Source: JAALLB01 sp017643495 (GTDB lineage Bacteria > Pseudomonadota > Alphaproteobacteria > Rhizobiales > Rhizobiaceae). From it: 64,000 nucleotides of DNA. The DNA lies in assembly GCA_965216105.1 (NCBI GenBank), contig OZ244147.1, positions 372,001 to 436,000 on the forward strand, given 5' to 3'. Each line of letters opens with the position of its first letter. Positions within the stretch are counted from its first letter, which is position 1. A model generated the notes under the pieces. The model searched no databases, was not told the origin of the DNA, and saw only the letters and a program-made list of their open reading frames with translations. Positions 17,634 to 25,657 of the stretch are shown here, one piece after another. The translations under genes were made by a program, and so were the position numbers.

Positions 17634-18038
17634 TTAACCGTCCTTCTGCATTTCCTGCTGTCGCATCGGCATCCGGTCTATGGTTTCGACCAGTTCATCA
17701 ATTGAGACGGGCTCGGTGCTTTTCAATTTTACTTCTCCGTCCTTGCCGACGAGAACAACCATGAATTCTCCGGGCAGAAACTCCAGTCTCAAGGTGCTTG
17801 CCGGTGTTTTCTCCGTATCGACCAGCACGGCAACATCACGCTCCTCAAGTGCTGGCCTCGCCCCTTCCAGAATTTTGATCTGTTTGGAATATTTGCGATG
17901 GGTGTCACGGCTGGTGAAGACGATAAGGGGTCTTTTCTCGCCCTTGTATGCGGAAATGTCCTGGGCAAAGCTTGCCTGGTGGGCAAAAGCAAAAATGCAC
18001 ATTGATAAGGATGATATGAGCAGCAGGACAGTTTTCAT
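17634..18038 (-). CDS. DUF4174-domain secreted protein
   Basis: This is a 134-residue protein with an N-terminal signal peptide (MKTVLLLISSLSMCIFAFA, cut near HQASFA) and a thioredoxin-like DUF4174 domain. That domain shows RPLIVFTSRDTHRKY near the start and LRLEFLPGEFMVVLVGKDGEVKLKSTEPV in the centre. No CxxC pair is present, so it is not a thiol oxidoreductase. DUF4174 proteins have no established function. An upstream in-frame extension exists, but only the ATG at 18038 gives a signal peptide, with CGGAAC as a weak ribosome-binding site. It diverges from the methylmalonyl-CoA mutase gene. Confidence 0.8.
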   Translation of the reverse strand: MKTVLLLISSLSMCIFAFAHQASFAQDISAYKGEKRPLIVFTSRDTHRKYSKQIKILEGARPALEERDVAVLVDTEKTPASTLRLEFLPGEFMVVLVGKDGEVKLKSTEPVSIDELVETIDRMPMRQQEMQKDG

Positions 18039-18172
18039 AATGTTCCGTCGATTGTTATAGTACCCAAGAGGAACTGATAAAGCCGCAAATGGTTCCGTTT
18101 GGAAGACGATCCAAACAGGCAGGACAGCAGAAAAGCTTCGGGTTTTTCTGTCGGCATTACCGGAGGACCAAG

Positions 18173-20332
18173 ATGACGAAAAAGCCAATGAACCGTGACT
18201 GGCTGGACCTTGCATCCAGGGAGATGAAGGGCGGCAATCCTGAAGATCTGATCTGGCAGACACCGGAAGGCATCGATGTCAAACCGCTATATACCCGTGA
18301 TGATCTTGAAGGACTGGAGAATATAGACAGCCTGCCCGGTTTCGAGCCGTTTTTGCGTGGTCCCAAGGCCACGATGTATGCAGGCCGGCCCTGGACCATC
18401 CGCCAGTATGCGGGGTTTTCCACGGCGGAGGAATCAAACGCATTCTACCGCAAAAACCTTGAGGGGGGGCAGAAGGGGCTCTCTGTTGCGTTCGATCTGG
18501 CGACCCACCGTGGTTATGATTCAGACCATCCGCGCGTCATTGGCGATGTCGGAAAGGCTGGTGTGGCGATTGATTCCGTGGAGGACATGAAGATTCTTTT
18601 TGACGGAATCCCGCTGGACGAGATGTCTGTTTCCATGACGATGAATGGTGCAGTTATTCCCGTGCTTGCTTCCTTTATCGTTGCCGGTGAGGAACAGGGG
18701 GTCGATCGAAAGCAGCTGTCGGGAACCATTCAGAACGATATCCTGAAAGAGTTCATGGTTCGCAATACCTACATTTACCCGCCGGAACCTTCCATGCGGA
18801 TTGTGGCAGACATTATCGAGTACACCTCGAAGGAAATGCCCCGGTTCAACTCCATTTCGATTTCCGGCTATCACATGCAGGAGGCCGGAGCGAACCTCGT
18901 TCAGGAACTTGCTTATACGCTGGCGGACGGGCGTGAATATGTTCGTGCGGCCATTTCGAAAGGCCTGGATGTTGATGCTTTCGCCGGAAGGCTCTCGTTC
19001 TTCTTCTGCATTGGCATGAATTTCTTCATGGAAGCGGCGAAGCTGCGTGCTGCCCGGGTTCTGTGGTCGCGAATGATGTCGGAATTCAATCCGAAAAACC
19101 CGAAGAGCCTGATGCTTCGCACCCATTGCCAGACTTCCGGTGTATCGCTGCAGGAACAGGACCCCTACAACAACGTTGTCAGAACTGCATTTGAAGCCAT
19201 GTCCGCTGTTCTGGGCGGAACCCAATCACTGCACACCAATTCGTTTGACGAAGCGATTGCGTTGCCAACTGTCACGTCAGCCCGTATTGCGCGAAACACA
19301 CAGCTTATTCTTCAGCATGAAACGGGCGTTACCAATGTCGTGGATCCGCTTGCAGGATCCTATTATGTCGAAAGCCTGACGCAGAACCTGATTGATGAGG
19401 CATGGAAGCTGATCGAGGAAGTGGAGAATGCCGGAGGCATGACAAAGGCGGTTGAAGCCGGTCTTCCCAAGGCCCGCATAGAGGAATCATCGGCCGCCAA
19501 ACAGGCACGGATTGACAGGGGGGAGGAAGTCATCGTTGGGGTCAACAAGTACCGGCTGGATGTGCAGGATCAGGTAGACATTCTGGAGATTGACAATGAC
19601 AAGGTACGTGAAGCGCAAGTCAACCGGTTGCTACGAGTAAGAAAAACCAGGGACCAGAAGTCATGTGATGCGGCGCTGGATGCCCTGACACAGGGCGCAA
19701 AAAGCGGAAAGGGCAATATTCTTGAACTTGCCGTCGAGGCCGCCCGTTGTCGCGCAACAGTGGGCGAGATTTCTGCTGCCATGGAGCAAGCATGGGGTCG
19801 GCATGAGGCAGAGGTGAAAACCGTATCGAACATATATGGCTCAGGATTTGAGGGCGATGAAACCTATGAGGCCGTTAAGCGGGACATTTCCGAGATGGAA
19901 GGCAGTCTTGGGCGCAAGCCGCGGATCATGGTTGTGAAAATGGGCCAGGACGGACATGATCGTGGTGCCAAGGTGATTGCAACGGCATTTGAGGACATGG
20001 GGTTTGATGTGGTGGTCGGCCCGCTGTTCCAGACACCTGAGGAAGCCGCAGACATGGCAGTTGCGGAAGATGTTGATGTTGTCGGAATTTCATCCCATGC
20101 GGCAGGTCACCGAACGCTTGCTCCCATGTTGCTGGAGGAACTTGCAAAGAGGAATGCTGCCGACAAGATCGTAATTTGCGGTGGAGTGATTCCGGCCCAG
20201 GATTACGAGTTTCTGAAGGCAGCAGGTGTAACCGAGATTTATGGCCCGGGAACAAATATCCTGAAATCGGCTGGAAGCCTGATTGGTCATATCCGGGAGA
20301 AATTCCGGGGCCGGAATTACGCGGCGGAATAA
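18173..20332 (+). CDS. scpA: Methylmalonyl-CoA mutase
   Basis: This adenosylcobalamin-dependent mutase of 719 residues interconverts (R)-methylmalonyl-CoA and succinyl-CoA, feeding propionate-derived carbon into the TCA cycle. It is the single-chain homodimer type. The N-terminal TIM barrel has TIRQYAGFSTAEESNAFYR and SLSVAFDLATHRGYDSDHPR in outline. The C-terminal B12 domain has the DxHxxG motif in GQDGHDRGAKV (about H595), then SSHAAGH and ICGGVIP. GGAGGA precedes the ATG at 18173. The epimerase needed after propionyl-CoA carboxylase is not in the window. A PduO-type adenosyltransferase that could supply the cofactor lies near 46 kb. Confidence 0.96.
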   Translation: MTKKPMNRDWLDLASREMKGGNPEDLIWQTPEGIDVKPLYTRDDLEGLENIDSLPGFEPFLRGPKATMYAGRPWTIRQYAGFSTAEESNAFYRKNLEGGQKGLSVAFDLATHRGYDSDHPRVIGDVGKAGVAIDSVEDMKILFDGIPLDEMSVSMTMNGAVIPVLASFIVAGEEQGVDRKQLSGTIQNDILKEFMVRNTYIYPPEPSMRIVADIIEYTSKEMPRFNSISISGYHMQEAGANLVQELAYTLADGREYVRAAISKGLDVDAFAGRLSFFFCIGMNFFMEAAKLRAARVLWSRMMSEFNPKNPKSLMLRTHCQTSGVSLQEQDPYNNVVRTAFEAMSAVLGGTQSLHTNSFDEAIALPTVTSARIARNTQLILQHETGVTNVVDPLAGSYYVESLTQNLIDEAWKLIEEVENAGGMTKAVEAGLPKARIEESSAAKQARIDRGEEVIVGVNKYRLDVQDQVDILEIDNDKVREAQVNRLLRVRKTRDQKSCDAALDALTQGAKSGKGNILELAVEAARCRATVGEISAAMEQAWGRHEAEVKTVSNIYGSGFEGDETYEAVKRDISEMEGSLGRKPRIMVVKMGQDGHDRGAKVIATAFEDMGFDVVVGPLFQTPEEAADMAVAEDVDVVGISSHAAGHRTLAPMLLEELAKRNAADKIVICGGVIPAQDYEFLKAAGVTEIYGPGTNILKSAGSLIGHIREKFRGRNYAAE

Positions 20333-20375
20333 GGCTCCGTCTTCAAGGCGTGCGCCAGTACATTATCAAGTTCAT

Positions 20376-20786
20376 TCAGTGTTCGTTTGAGCAGAGGCCA
20401 TGATCTGCCAGCGATTCCAGTATCGCACAGTCTTCAACCGTATCCGCATCGCACTGACTAAGCCGTTTAAGTTCTTGCTCCAACCGTCTCAGGCGGGAAA
20501 TCCTGGAGCGGACATCCTTCAAATGGCGAATGGCAATTTCATGGGCATCTCCACACGGTGTTTGAGGATGCTGGTTTAGTGCAATCAGCGCACGAATGTC
20601 ATCAATTGAAAATCCGAGCTCACGGGAGTGCCGAATGAACGAGAGGCGCTGGAGTCCGTGGCTGTCATATCGCCGCTGATTACCTTCCGATCGCAATGGT
20701 GCGCTTATCAGGCCCATCTGCTCATAATATCGAATGGTGGGTACTTTCACGCCCGTTCTTCGGGAAAGATCACCTATTGAGAACAT
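20376..20786 (-). CDS. MerR-family metal-responsive regulator
   Basis: This 136-residue MerR-family activator starts MFSIGDLSRRTGVKVPTIRYYEQMGL, the winged helix-turn-helix. It continues with a coiled-coil dimerisation helix and a C-terminal metal-binding loop. Cysteines are at 78, 112, 120 and 132; 78, 112 and 120 sit close to the ZntR ligands C79, C114 and C124. HEIA follows C78. This suggests a divalent soft metal (Zn, Cd, Pb or Co) as inducer, which the sequence cannot settle. It diverges from a CDF transporter, and the shared region holds a MerR-type promoter, so the pair forms a self-contained efflux switch. Confidence 0.88.
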   Translation of the reverse strand: MFSIGDLSRRTGVKVPTIRYYEQMGLISAPLRSEGNQRRYDSHGLQRLSFIRHSRELGFSIDDIRALIALNQHPQTPCGDAHEIAIRHLKDVRSRISRLRRLEQELKRLSQCDADTVEDCAILESLADHGLCSNEH

Positions 20787-20799
20787 TAGAATATACCTC

Positions 20800-20830
20800 T
20801 TGAACCTCTAGCCGCTAGAGGGATTATGTA
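20800..20830 (+). promoter_or_regulatory. MerR-type promoter with 19-bp spacer and dyad operator
   Basis: TTGAAC (20800-20805) and TATGTA (20825-20830) are separated by 19 bp, the over-long spacing that MerR-family activators correct by DNA distortion. The spacer starts with the perfect dyad CTCTAG-CCG-CTAGAG (20806-20820). The CDF gene starts at 20859, a normal distance downstream. Confidence 0.85.
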
Positions 20831-20858
20831 TGCATCAGTCTGGAAAAAGGAAAGGCCC

Positions 20859-21557
20859 ATGACTGAGAAAAACAAACTGAAGAGTGCAACAGATGTAGAT
20901 GAGGGGAGTGCTTGCGGCTGCTCCGGAAATCCTACATTTGACGGGGTTGATCCCGTTTACAGGCGCATATTGTGGATTGTGATCATAATAAATGCAGGCA
21001 TGTTTGCCGTGGAATTGTCGGCGGGCAAACTGGCAGGCTCCCAGGCATTGCAGGCCGATGCTCTGGATTTTCTGGGAGATGCCCTGACCTACGGCCTCAG
21101 CCTTGCCGTGATAGGAATGCAACTGAAAGTGCGTGCGATTGCAGCATTGTTGAAAGGCGTAAGCCTTCTGGCGATGGGATTATGGGTATTCGGGTCGACC
21201 ATATACCAGATATTCATTCTGGGCTTGCCGAGTGCGCAAATCATGGGGGCGATTGGATTTCTCGCTCTTGCAGCAAACCTTGCAAGTGTTCTGTTGCTGA
21301 TGCGCTACAAGGACGGGGATGCAAATGTGCGTTCGGTTTGGCTCTGTTCCCGCAACGATGCGATCGGCAATGTAGCAGTCATGCTTGCCAGTGTTGCTGT
21401 CTGGGTAACCGTGTCGGCATGGCCAGACCTGATTGTTGCCGTAATCATGGCCGGACTTTTCCTAAGGTCGGCTCAACTCATACTTGTTCAGGCCTGGGAA
21501 GAATACAAAACCGGAGAAGACCTCGGTGCGCTGTCAACTCATTCGCATGAGCACTGA
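20859..21557 (+). CDS. Cation diffusion facilitator (CDF) metal exporter with unusual metal site
   Basis: This is a 232-residue CDF-type transporter with six membrane segments from about residue 36 to 205. The cytoplasmic C-terminal domain of typical CDFs is almost absent; the protein ends shortly after the last helix with THSHEH. In helix 2 the site is D70-x3-D74 (ADALDFLGDAL). In helix 5 it is C163-x3-D167 (WLCSRNDAIGN), where zinc exporters have HxxxD. The N-terminus has CGC (C19, C21). The divergent MerR gene and promoter imply metal-induced efflux. I chose the ATG at 20859, after AAAGGAAAGG, because an upstream ATG at 20826 lies inside the promoter. Confidence 0.85.
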   Translation: MTEKNKLKSATDVDEGSACGCSGNPTFDGVDPVYRRILWIVIIINAGMFAVELSAGKLAGSQALQADALDFLGDALTYGLSLAVIGMQLKVRAIAALLKGVSLLAMGLWVFGSTIYQIFILGLPSAQIMGAIGFLALAANLASVLLLMRYKDGDANVRSVWLCSRNDAIGNVAVMLASVAVWVTVSAWPDLIVAVIMAGLFLRSAQLILVQAWEEYKTGEDLGALSTHSHEH

Positions 21558-21620
21558 AAAAGGACCTGTTTCAGTGGAAACCGTGTTTTCCGCTCTCTCG
21601 CAGAAACGTTTGTGACAGCA

Positions 21621-21660
21621 ATGGCCGCAGGAACCAAGTTCCCCGCGGCCATCAGTTTTT
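21621..21660 (+). terminator. Terminator after the CDF gene
   Basis: ATGGCCGC-AGGAAC pairs with GTTCC-CCGCGGCCAT around a CAA loop, giving a stem of about 14 pairs with one small irregularity, then CAGTTTTT. It stands between the CDF gene and the convergent Ser/Gln-rich gene and should stop plus-strand transcription. Confidence 0.75.
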
Positions 21661-21690
21661 CCTACCCATATGGTGTAATGGCAACAAGTT

Positions 21691-22140
21691 TTAGAACTCG
21701 CTGTACGCTTCTTCGGCTGCAGCCTTGTCAGAAACGGGGGCTTCAGAATTGCCAGCAAAGAGATCAAGGATTTTGCTGGAGCCATGATCAGAATCGAACA
21801 ATGAGCTTAATGCGAGATCTGACAAAGCCTTTTCTGCAACACTGCGATCATAGGCCAGTGAATCTTCCGGGGCAGTTTGTGATCCGGACAGTCCAAAACG
21901 GCTGTTGCCGGTCGGCGTTTCCTCAGACCTGTAGGAATGATTGGTTGTCTGGGATTGAGCGGCGCCGGATACGGGCTGGTTGGAAGGTGTGGATGATGAT
22001 CCGCTACCACCGGTCTGGCCTGTTTGTCCTGACGATTGTGACGCCTGGGATTGTTGGTCAGAGTCAGAAGATTGCGAATTTGAGGGCCTTGAGTTTTGTG
22101 GGGGCGGTGACCCTGCAAATGGGTTAAGGGACGAAAGCAT
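21691..22140 (-). CDS. Ser/Gln-rich protein of unknown function
   Basis: I do not recognise this 149-residue protein. Residues 10-75 are low complexity, dominated by Ser, Gln, Gly, Thr and Pro, and probably disordered. The C-terminal half (from about residue 80, GNSRFGLSGSQTAPEDSLAYD) looks more ordered, with an amphipathic helical stretch rich in Ala, Leu and acidic residues and the ending AAAEEAYSEF. There is no signal peptide or membrane segment. It is flanked by a terminator and by an AT-rich upstream region (22141-22300) that could hold its promoter. Coding is likely because the composition fits a protein better than the opposite strand does, but it has not been tested. Confidence 0.55.
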   Translation of the reverse strand: MLSSLNPFAGSPPPQNSRPSNSQSSDSDQQSQASQSSGQTGQTGGSGSSSTPSNQPVSGAAQSQTTNHSYRSEETPTGNSRFGLSGSQTAPEDSLAYDRSVAEKALSDLALSSLFDSDHGSSKILDLFAGNSEAPVSDKAAAEEAYSEF

Positions 22141-22301
22141 TGATTATATCCTTTGCTACTAACTTGTGCAGCGGCTTATATAACCAGTGCATGCTAAAAT
22201 AAGGTCATGGCCAACAACGGTATTTTTCTAAAATGCGATTAAAATTAGATTGTTCAAACCTGTGCAGAAAACGCCATTGGTTTTGCGGTTGATCACACCG
22301 C

Positions 22302-23279
22302 TTAGTACAGCGGAGGTATATCGCCTACGGGAAACAATCCGATGATCACGGTTCCGTTTTTTACAACAACAGGCAGTTTGAATTCAGCATTCTTGCCCTG
22401 TCCTGCAAGAGCATCCAGAACACCGGATGCCTTGTCAATGTCTTCCTGTTTGTCGGGGAAAGTGCGCGCCAGTGCATCCAGTAAGGCAGGTAGCTGTGAA
22501 ACGATAACCTGAAATTTTCCCGACAATCGACCCTGGGTATCAATGTTCACGGGCCCGGATATTGTTGCACTACCTCCTTCGAGGGCAGAATAATGCAGAT
22601 TGTAGATTTCGCCTTTGAGCCCCTTTTGCCGGGCGATTTCGATCAAATCAGTACGCTGAAGGAGGTCGGCGTAAATGTCCTCCATACGCATGTCCAGCAA
22701 AAGGTCATAGTCAGGCCACAGGCCGGTTTCTGTCTTGGCATTGTCAATGTTGATTGCCAGATCGACAGCATTGTCCCCGTTTCTACGTCCATGAAACTGG
22801 AAACCGTCAATCCGACTGGTCGCAAGTTGAGGGTTTTCAGGGGCAGGGCTGATGGCAAGATCCTTGCCGCTCAGGGAAATGCGGGTTGGTCCGGTGAGGC
22901 CTGCTGTCATGCTTGTTCGCATGCTAGACCATCGTGTTTGAAAACGCTGATTGCCCGGCAAGGTCAAATTTGCCGGAGCTTCTATTTCCGCGACTGCCCT
23001 GTTGGGTTGGTAGGCCTGTGCCGCGGAACGCAGGCGGCCGGTGGAAAGAGACATTCCGCTTTCAGAATCTGCGTAAACCAGGCTGTCGCAATTCAATGAG
23101 ATGCGAAACGGAAAGCCGGTAATTTGCTGATTGGAGCAATCAAGTGTCTGATGATTATCCGCCAGCTTGCGCTTGACATCTTCAATGACAGTTTCCACCT
23201 GCCCTGCAACGAAAAACCAACCGGCAAACCAGCCGGCAACAAGCAAAAGAATAAAGGCGATGAAAAGAAAAATCCGCAT
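22302..23279 (-). CDS. DUF2125-domain protein
   Basis: This 325-residue protein has one N-terminal membrane helix (about residues 3-22, MRIFLFIAFILLLVAGWFAG in outline), followed by a large periplasmic domain. The domain matches DUF2125, known in Alphaproteobacteria: a conserved Cys pair (LDCSNQQI and LNCDSLVYAD), repeated beta-strand-like segments and a C-terminal NGTVIIGLFPVGDIPPL. Function is unknown; a role in the envelope is only inferred from topology. I chose the ATG at 23279 with AAAGGC upstream; a TTG 8 codons earlier is less likely. It diverges from the ChaC-like gene. Confidence 0.85.
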   Translation of the reverse strand: MRIFLFIAFILLLVAGWFAGWFFVAGQVETVIEDVKRKLADNHQTLDCSNQQITGFPFRISLNCDSLVYADSESGMSLSTGRLRSAAQAYQPNRAVAEIEAPANLTLPGNQRFQTRWSSMRTSMTAGLTGPTRISLSGKDLAISPAPENPQLATSRIDGFQFHGRRNGDNAVDLAINIDNAKTETGLWPDYDLLLDMRMEDIYADLLQRTDLIEIARQKGLKGEIYNLHYSALEGGSATISGPVNIDTQGRLSGKFQVIVSQLPALLDALARTFPDKQEDIDKASGVLDALAGQGKNAEFKLPVVVKNGTVIIGLFPVGDIPPLY

Positions 23280-23345
23280 TTGTGTTTTGCCTTTGAATAT
23301 CAACCCGACTATTCAGGCCCGGTAAGCAATAGAGTTGATGGTTAT

Positions 23346-23882
23346 ATGAGCGATTTTTGGGTTTTTGGCTATGGTTCTTTGATCTGGAACCCCGGGTTTG
23401 AAGTTCTGGAGCGTAGAAGGGGAACGCTGTACGGTTTGCATCGTTCCCTTTGCATCCATTCATGGGTACACCGGGGAACCCGCGACAAGCCGGGCCTTGT
23501 GCTTGGTCTCGACCGGGGAGGAGCATGTGCCGGCGTTGTCATGAAAGCACCCGGAGACCAGAGAACCGAAATCCTAGACTATTTGCGCGGCCGCGAACTT
23601 GTAACCGATGTCTATCTGGAATGCTGGCGCAAGGTTTTCATTCCGGACCTGGGAAGAACTGTTGATGCACTCGTATACCGCGCGGACAGAAAACACGTAC
23701 AATATGCAAAGGGTCTGGACAGTGACGACCAGGCACAGATTGTGAGTTTGTCAAAGGGGCGTTCCGGTCATAACCGGGATTATGTGACCAGCACTGTCGA
23801 GGCCTTGCGCCGGGAAGGCATTCATGATGCCGGACTGGAACATGTACACAACAGGTTGATAGCCCTGACCACAACTATCTGA
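23346..23882 (+). CDS. ChaC-like gamma-glutamylcyclotransferase
   Basis: This 178-residue enzyme is of the ChaC family, which cleaves glutathione to 5-oxoproline and Cys-Gly. The substrate-binding loop is FGYGSLIWNPGF (about residues 7-18), and the catalytic glutamate is in DYLRGRELVTDVYLEC (about E84). The length is typical of the bacterial form. It is cytoplasmic. The start ATG is fixed by MSDFWVFGYGSL; longer extensions upstream have no family support. It diverges from the DUF2125 gene by about 65 bases and converges on plsC. Confidence 0.9.
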   Translation: MSDFWVFGYGSLIWNPGFEVLERRRGTLYGLHRSLCIHSWVHRGTRDKPGLVLGLDRGGACAGVVMKAPGDQRTEILDYLRGRELVTDVYLECWRKVFIPDLGRTVDALVYRADRKHVQYAKGLDSDDQAQIVSLSKGRSGHNRDYVTSTVEALRREGIHDAGLEHVHNRLIALTTTI

Positions 23883-23888
23883 ATACGC

Positions 23889-24632
23889 CTATTGTAATGC
23901 GGCATATTCCGGATCGTTTCTGGCTTCGGAAACCAGCTCTGCGGTTTTTTCCTCGATGGCATTGCGGAGATTGTCGGCAAATACTTCCGGCTCGAGCCCG
24001 GGCTGGATCACAGGAAGGAACTCCAACACACAGGTTCCGGGGTAAAGGCGCAAGCCGCGTCTTGGCCAGAACAGGCCGGAGTTGAGTGCCATTGGAATGA
24101 CCGGTGAACCGATCTCCTGATACATGTGAACGATGCCGTAGCGGTAATCTGCCGGTGCGTCGACGGACTTTCGGGTTCCTTCCGGATATATGATAATCTG
24201 TCTGCCGATGGCACATTGCTCGCGAGCCTGGCTTGCCATTGATTTCAGCGCCTTGCCGCGCTGTCCCCTCTTGACTGCTATCATTCGCATTTTCATTGCA
24301 AACCAGCCAAAAAACGGCAGTAGGATCAGTTCGTGCTTCAGGACATAACTCGGGTCCTTGAGAAAAAGCAGCATTGCATAGGTTTCCCAGGTCGACTGGT
24401 GTTTGGCTGCAACGATCAGTCCGTCTTCATGTTTGAGATGTTCCAGGCCGCGAAAATCAAACTTTGTGCCAATAAGCCAGTTTTGCAGCCAGAGCGAATA
24501 AAGTGCCCAGACGCGAACCACTTTCCAGCCGTTTGCGCGTGACATCAAGAAAAATACCGGAGTCCAGAATATGAGCATGACGAAGGTGCCCAGATTGAAC
24601 AGTACGGTAAAAAGAACAGACCGGAACAACAT
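23889..24632 (-). CDS. plsC: 1-acyl-sn-glycerol-3-phosphate acyltransferase
   Basis: This 247-residue inner-membrane enzyme acylates lysophosphatidic acid to phosphatidic acid. It has an N-terminal membrane helix (about residues 6-29). The acyltransferase motif is KHQSTWET (H78, E83; the fourth-spaced acid is Glu, as often in alphaproteobacterial PlsC). Motif III is YPEGTRKS (about 150-156), and VIPMALNSG follows. I chose the ATG at 24632 (MLFRSVLF), which starts 8 bases after the ftsX stop. The arrangement ftsE-ftsX-plsC on one strand suggests an operon. Confidence 0.92.
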   Translation of the reverse strand: MLFRSVLFTVLFNLGTFVMLIFWTPVFFLMSRANGWKVVRVWALYSLWLQNWLIGTKFDFRGLEHLKHEDGLIVAAKHQSTWETYAMLLFLKDPSYVLKHELILLPFFGWFAMKMRMIAVKRGQRGKALKSMASQAREQCAIGRQIIIYPEGTRKSVDAPADYRYGIVHMYQEIGSPVIPMALNSGLFWPRRGLRLYPGTCVLEFLPVIQPGLEPEVFADNLRNAIEEKTAELVSEARNDPEYAALQ

Positions 24633-24640
24633 CAATTTGC

Positions 24641-25657
24641 CTATTTTCGATAGTTCTGAAGCGTATTCACCTGCCGGTGTACTGTCCAGCGCGATGTGAA
24701 AGCCGTCAGTCCGGCCACGAGAAACAGAACAATCACCATACCGGCATAGCCACCCCAGGAAAGTGTGAAAGTTCCGAACAATGCACTGATCTGGTCTCCC
24801 TCGGGTGTTGCGAGACTGGCTGATGTCCAAATACTGAGTATGACGAAGAGCAGGATTGCACCCGCTGCACCAGCAGCAGCTCCTTTTAATCCGAGTAACA
24901 GAAAGTGTCGTTGAAACTGGCTGGAGATAAAGCCGCTGTCTGCTCCAACGAAATGAAGAACCTCAACTACATCACGATTTCCCGCCATTGCTCCGCGTGT
25001 TGCAAATATCACTGTTGTGATGGTAGCTGCCATGACGAGTAAAAAAATGCCGGTTCCCACGGCGACCATGGTCATGGCCATGGTTGTCAGTCTCTCTACC
25101 CAGGCGCGGTGATCATCAAGGCTTGATCCCGGTACTTCTGCTTCCAGTTTTTCACGCATTGCCGAAAAATCAGGTTCTGTATCGCCGGTAAGTGCCACTG
25201 TCATGAGGCGGGGCACGGGCAACTCTTCCAGGTCAAGGCCGCTGCCCAGCCACGGCTCAAGGAGACGGGCTGTTTCAGCAGGATTGAGTACGGTTACCCT
25301 GGATACGCCATCAAAACCAAGGATGATCTGTGTGGCCTGACGAATGGCGCTTTCCATGTCGACCGAATCGGTAGGGCGAATCTGAACTGTGACCTCGCGC
25401 GAAATATCGCTGCGCCAGCGCTCTGCACTGTTGTTCACCATCGAGACGGCACCCAGAGTGATACAGGCAAGGAAGGTCATGATGGCGATGACGAATATCA
25501 GCGTAGTGCCGGCAATGGTTTCTCGTGGCACGATTGACCGGCCGCTGCGAAGTTTTCGTGATGGCTTGCGGCGCGGGGAGGCAGGCTTGCCCGCCTTGTT
25601 GCCATTGTCGGTTTTCGCCTTGTTATCCGGTTCTGCCGGTGTTCCGGATTCAATCAT
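24641..25657 (-). CDS. ftsX: Cell division protein FtsX
   Basis: This 338-residue membrane protein partners FtsE in the ABC-like complex that activates septal cell-wall hydrolases. There is a long basic, proline-rich cytoplasmic N-terminus (residues 1-45). The first membrane helix (about 50-72) is followed by a periplasmic loop of about 115 residues, and three more helices form the C-terminal FtsX domain. The start overlaps the 3' end of ftsE by 8 bases, showing translational coupling. Confidence 0.92.
   Translation of the reverse strand: MIESGTPAEPDNKAKTDNGNKAGKPASPRRKPSRKLRSGRSIVPRETIAGTTLIFVIAIMTFLACITLGAVSMVNNSAERWRSDISREVTVQIRPTDSVDMESAIRQATQIILGFDGVSRVTVLNPAETARLLEPWLGSGLDLEELPVPRLMTVALTGDTEPDFSAMREKLEAEVPGSSLDDHRAWVERLTTMAMTMVAVGTGIFLLVMAATITTVIFATRGAMAGNRDVVEVLHFVGADSGFISSQFQRHFLLLGLKGAAAGAAGAILLFVILSIWTSASLATPEGDQISALFGTFTLSWGGYAGMVIVLFLVAGLTAFTSRWTVHRQVNTLQNYRK

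Noticed and set aside
18039..18172. Possible cobalamin riboswitch before the methylmalonyl-CoA mutase gene
   Set aside because: The region is short and lacks the B12-box and the expected conserved helices.
22141..22301. Small hairpin (GCGGT...ACCGC) before the DUF2125 stop region
   Set aside because: The stem is only five pairs and no T-run follows on either strand.
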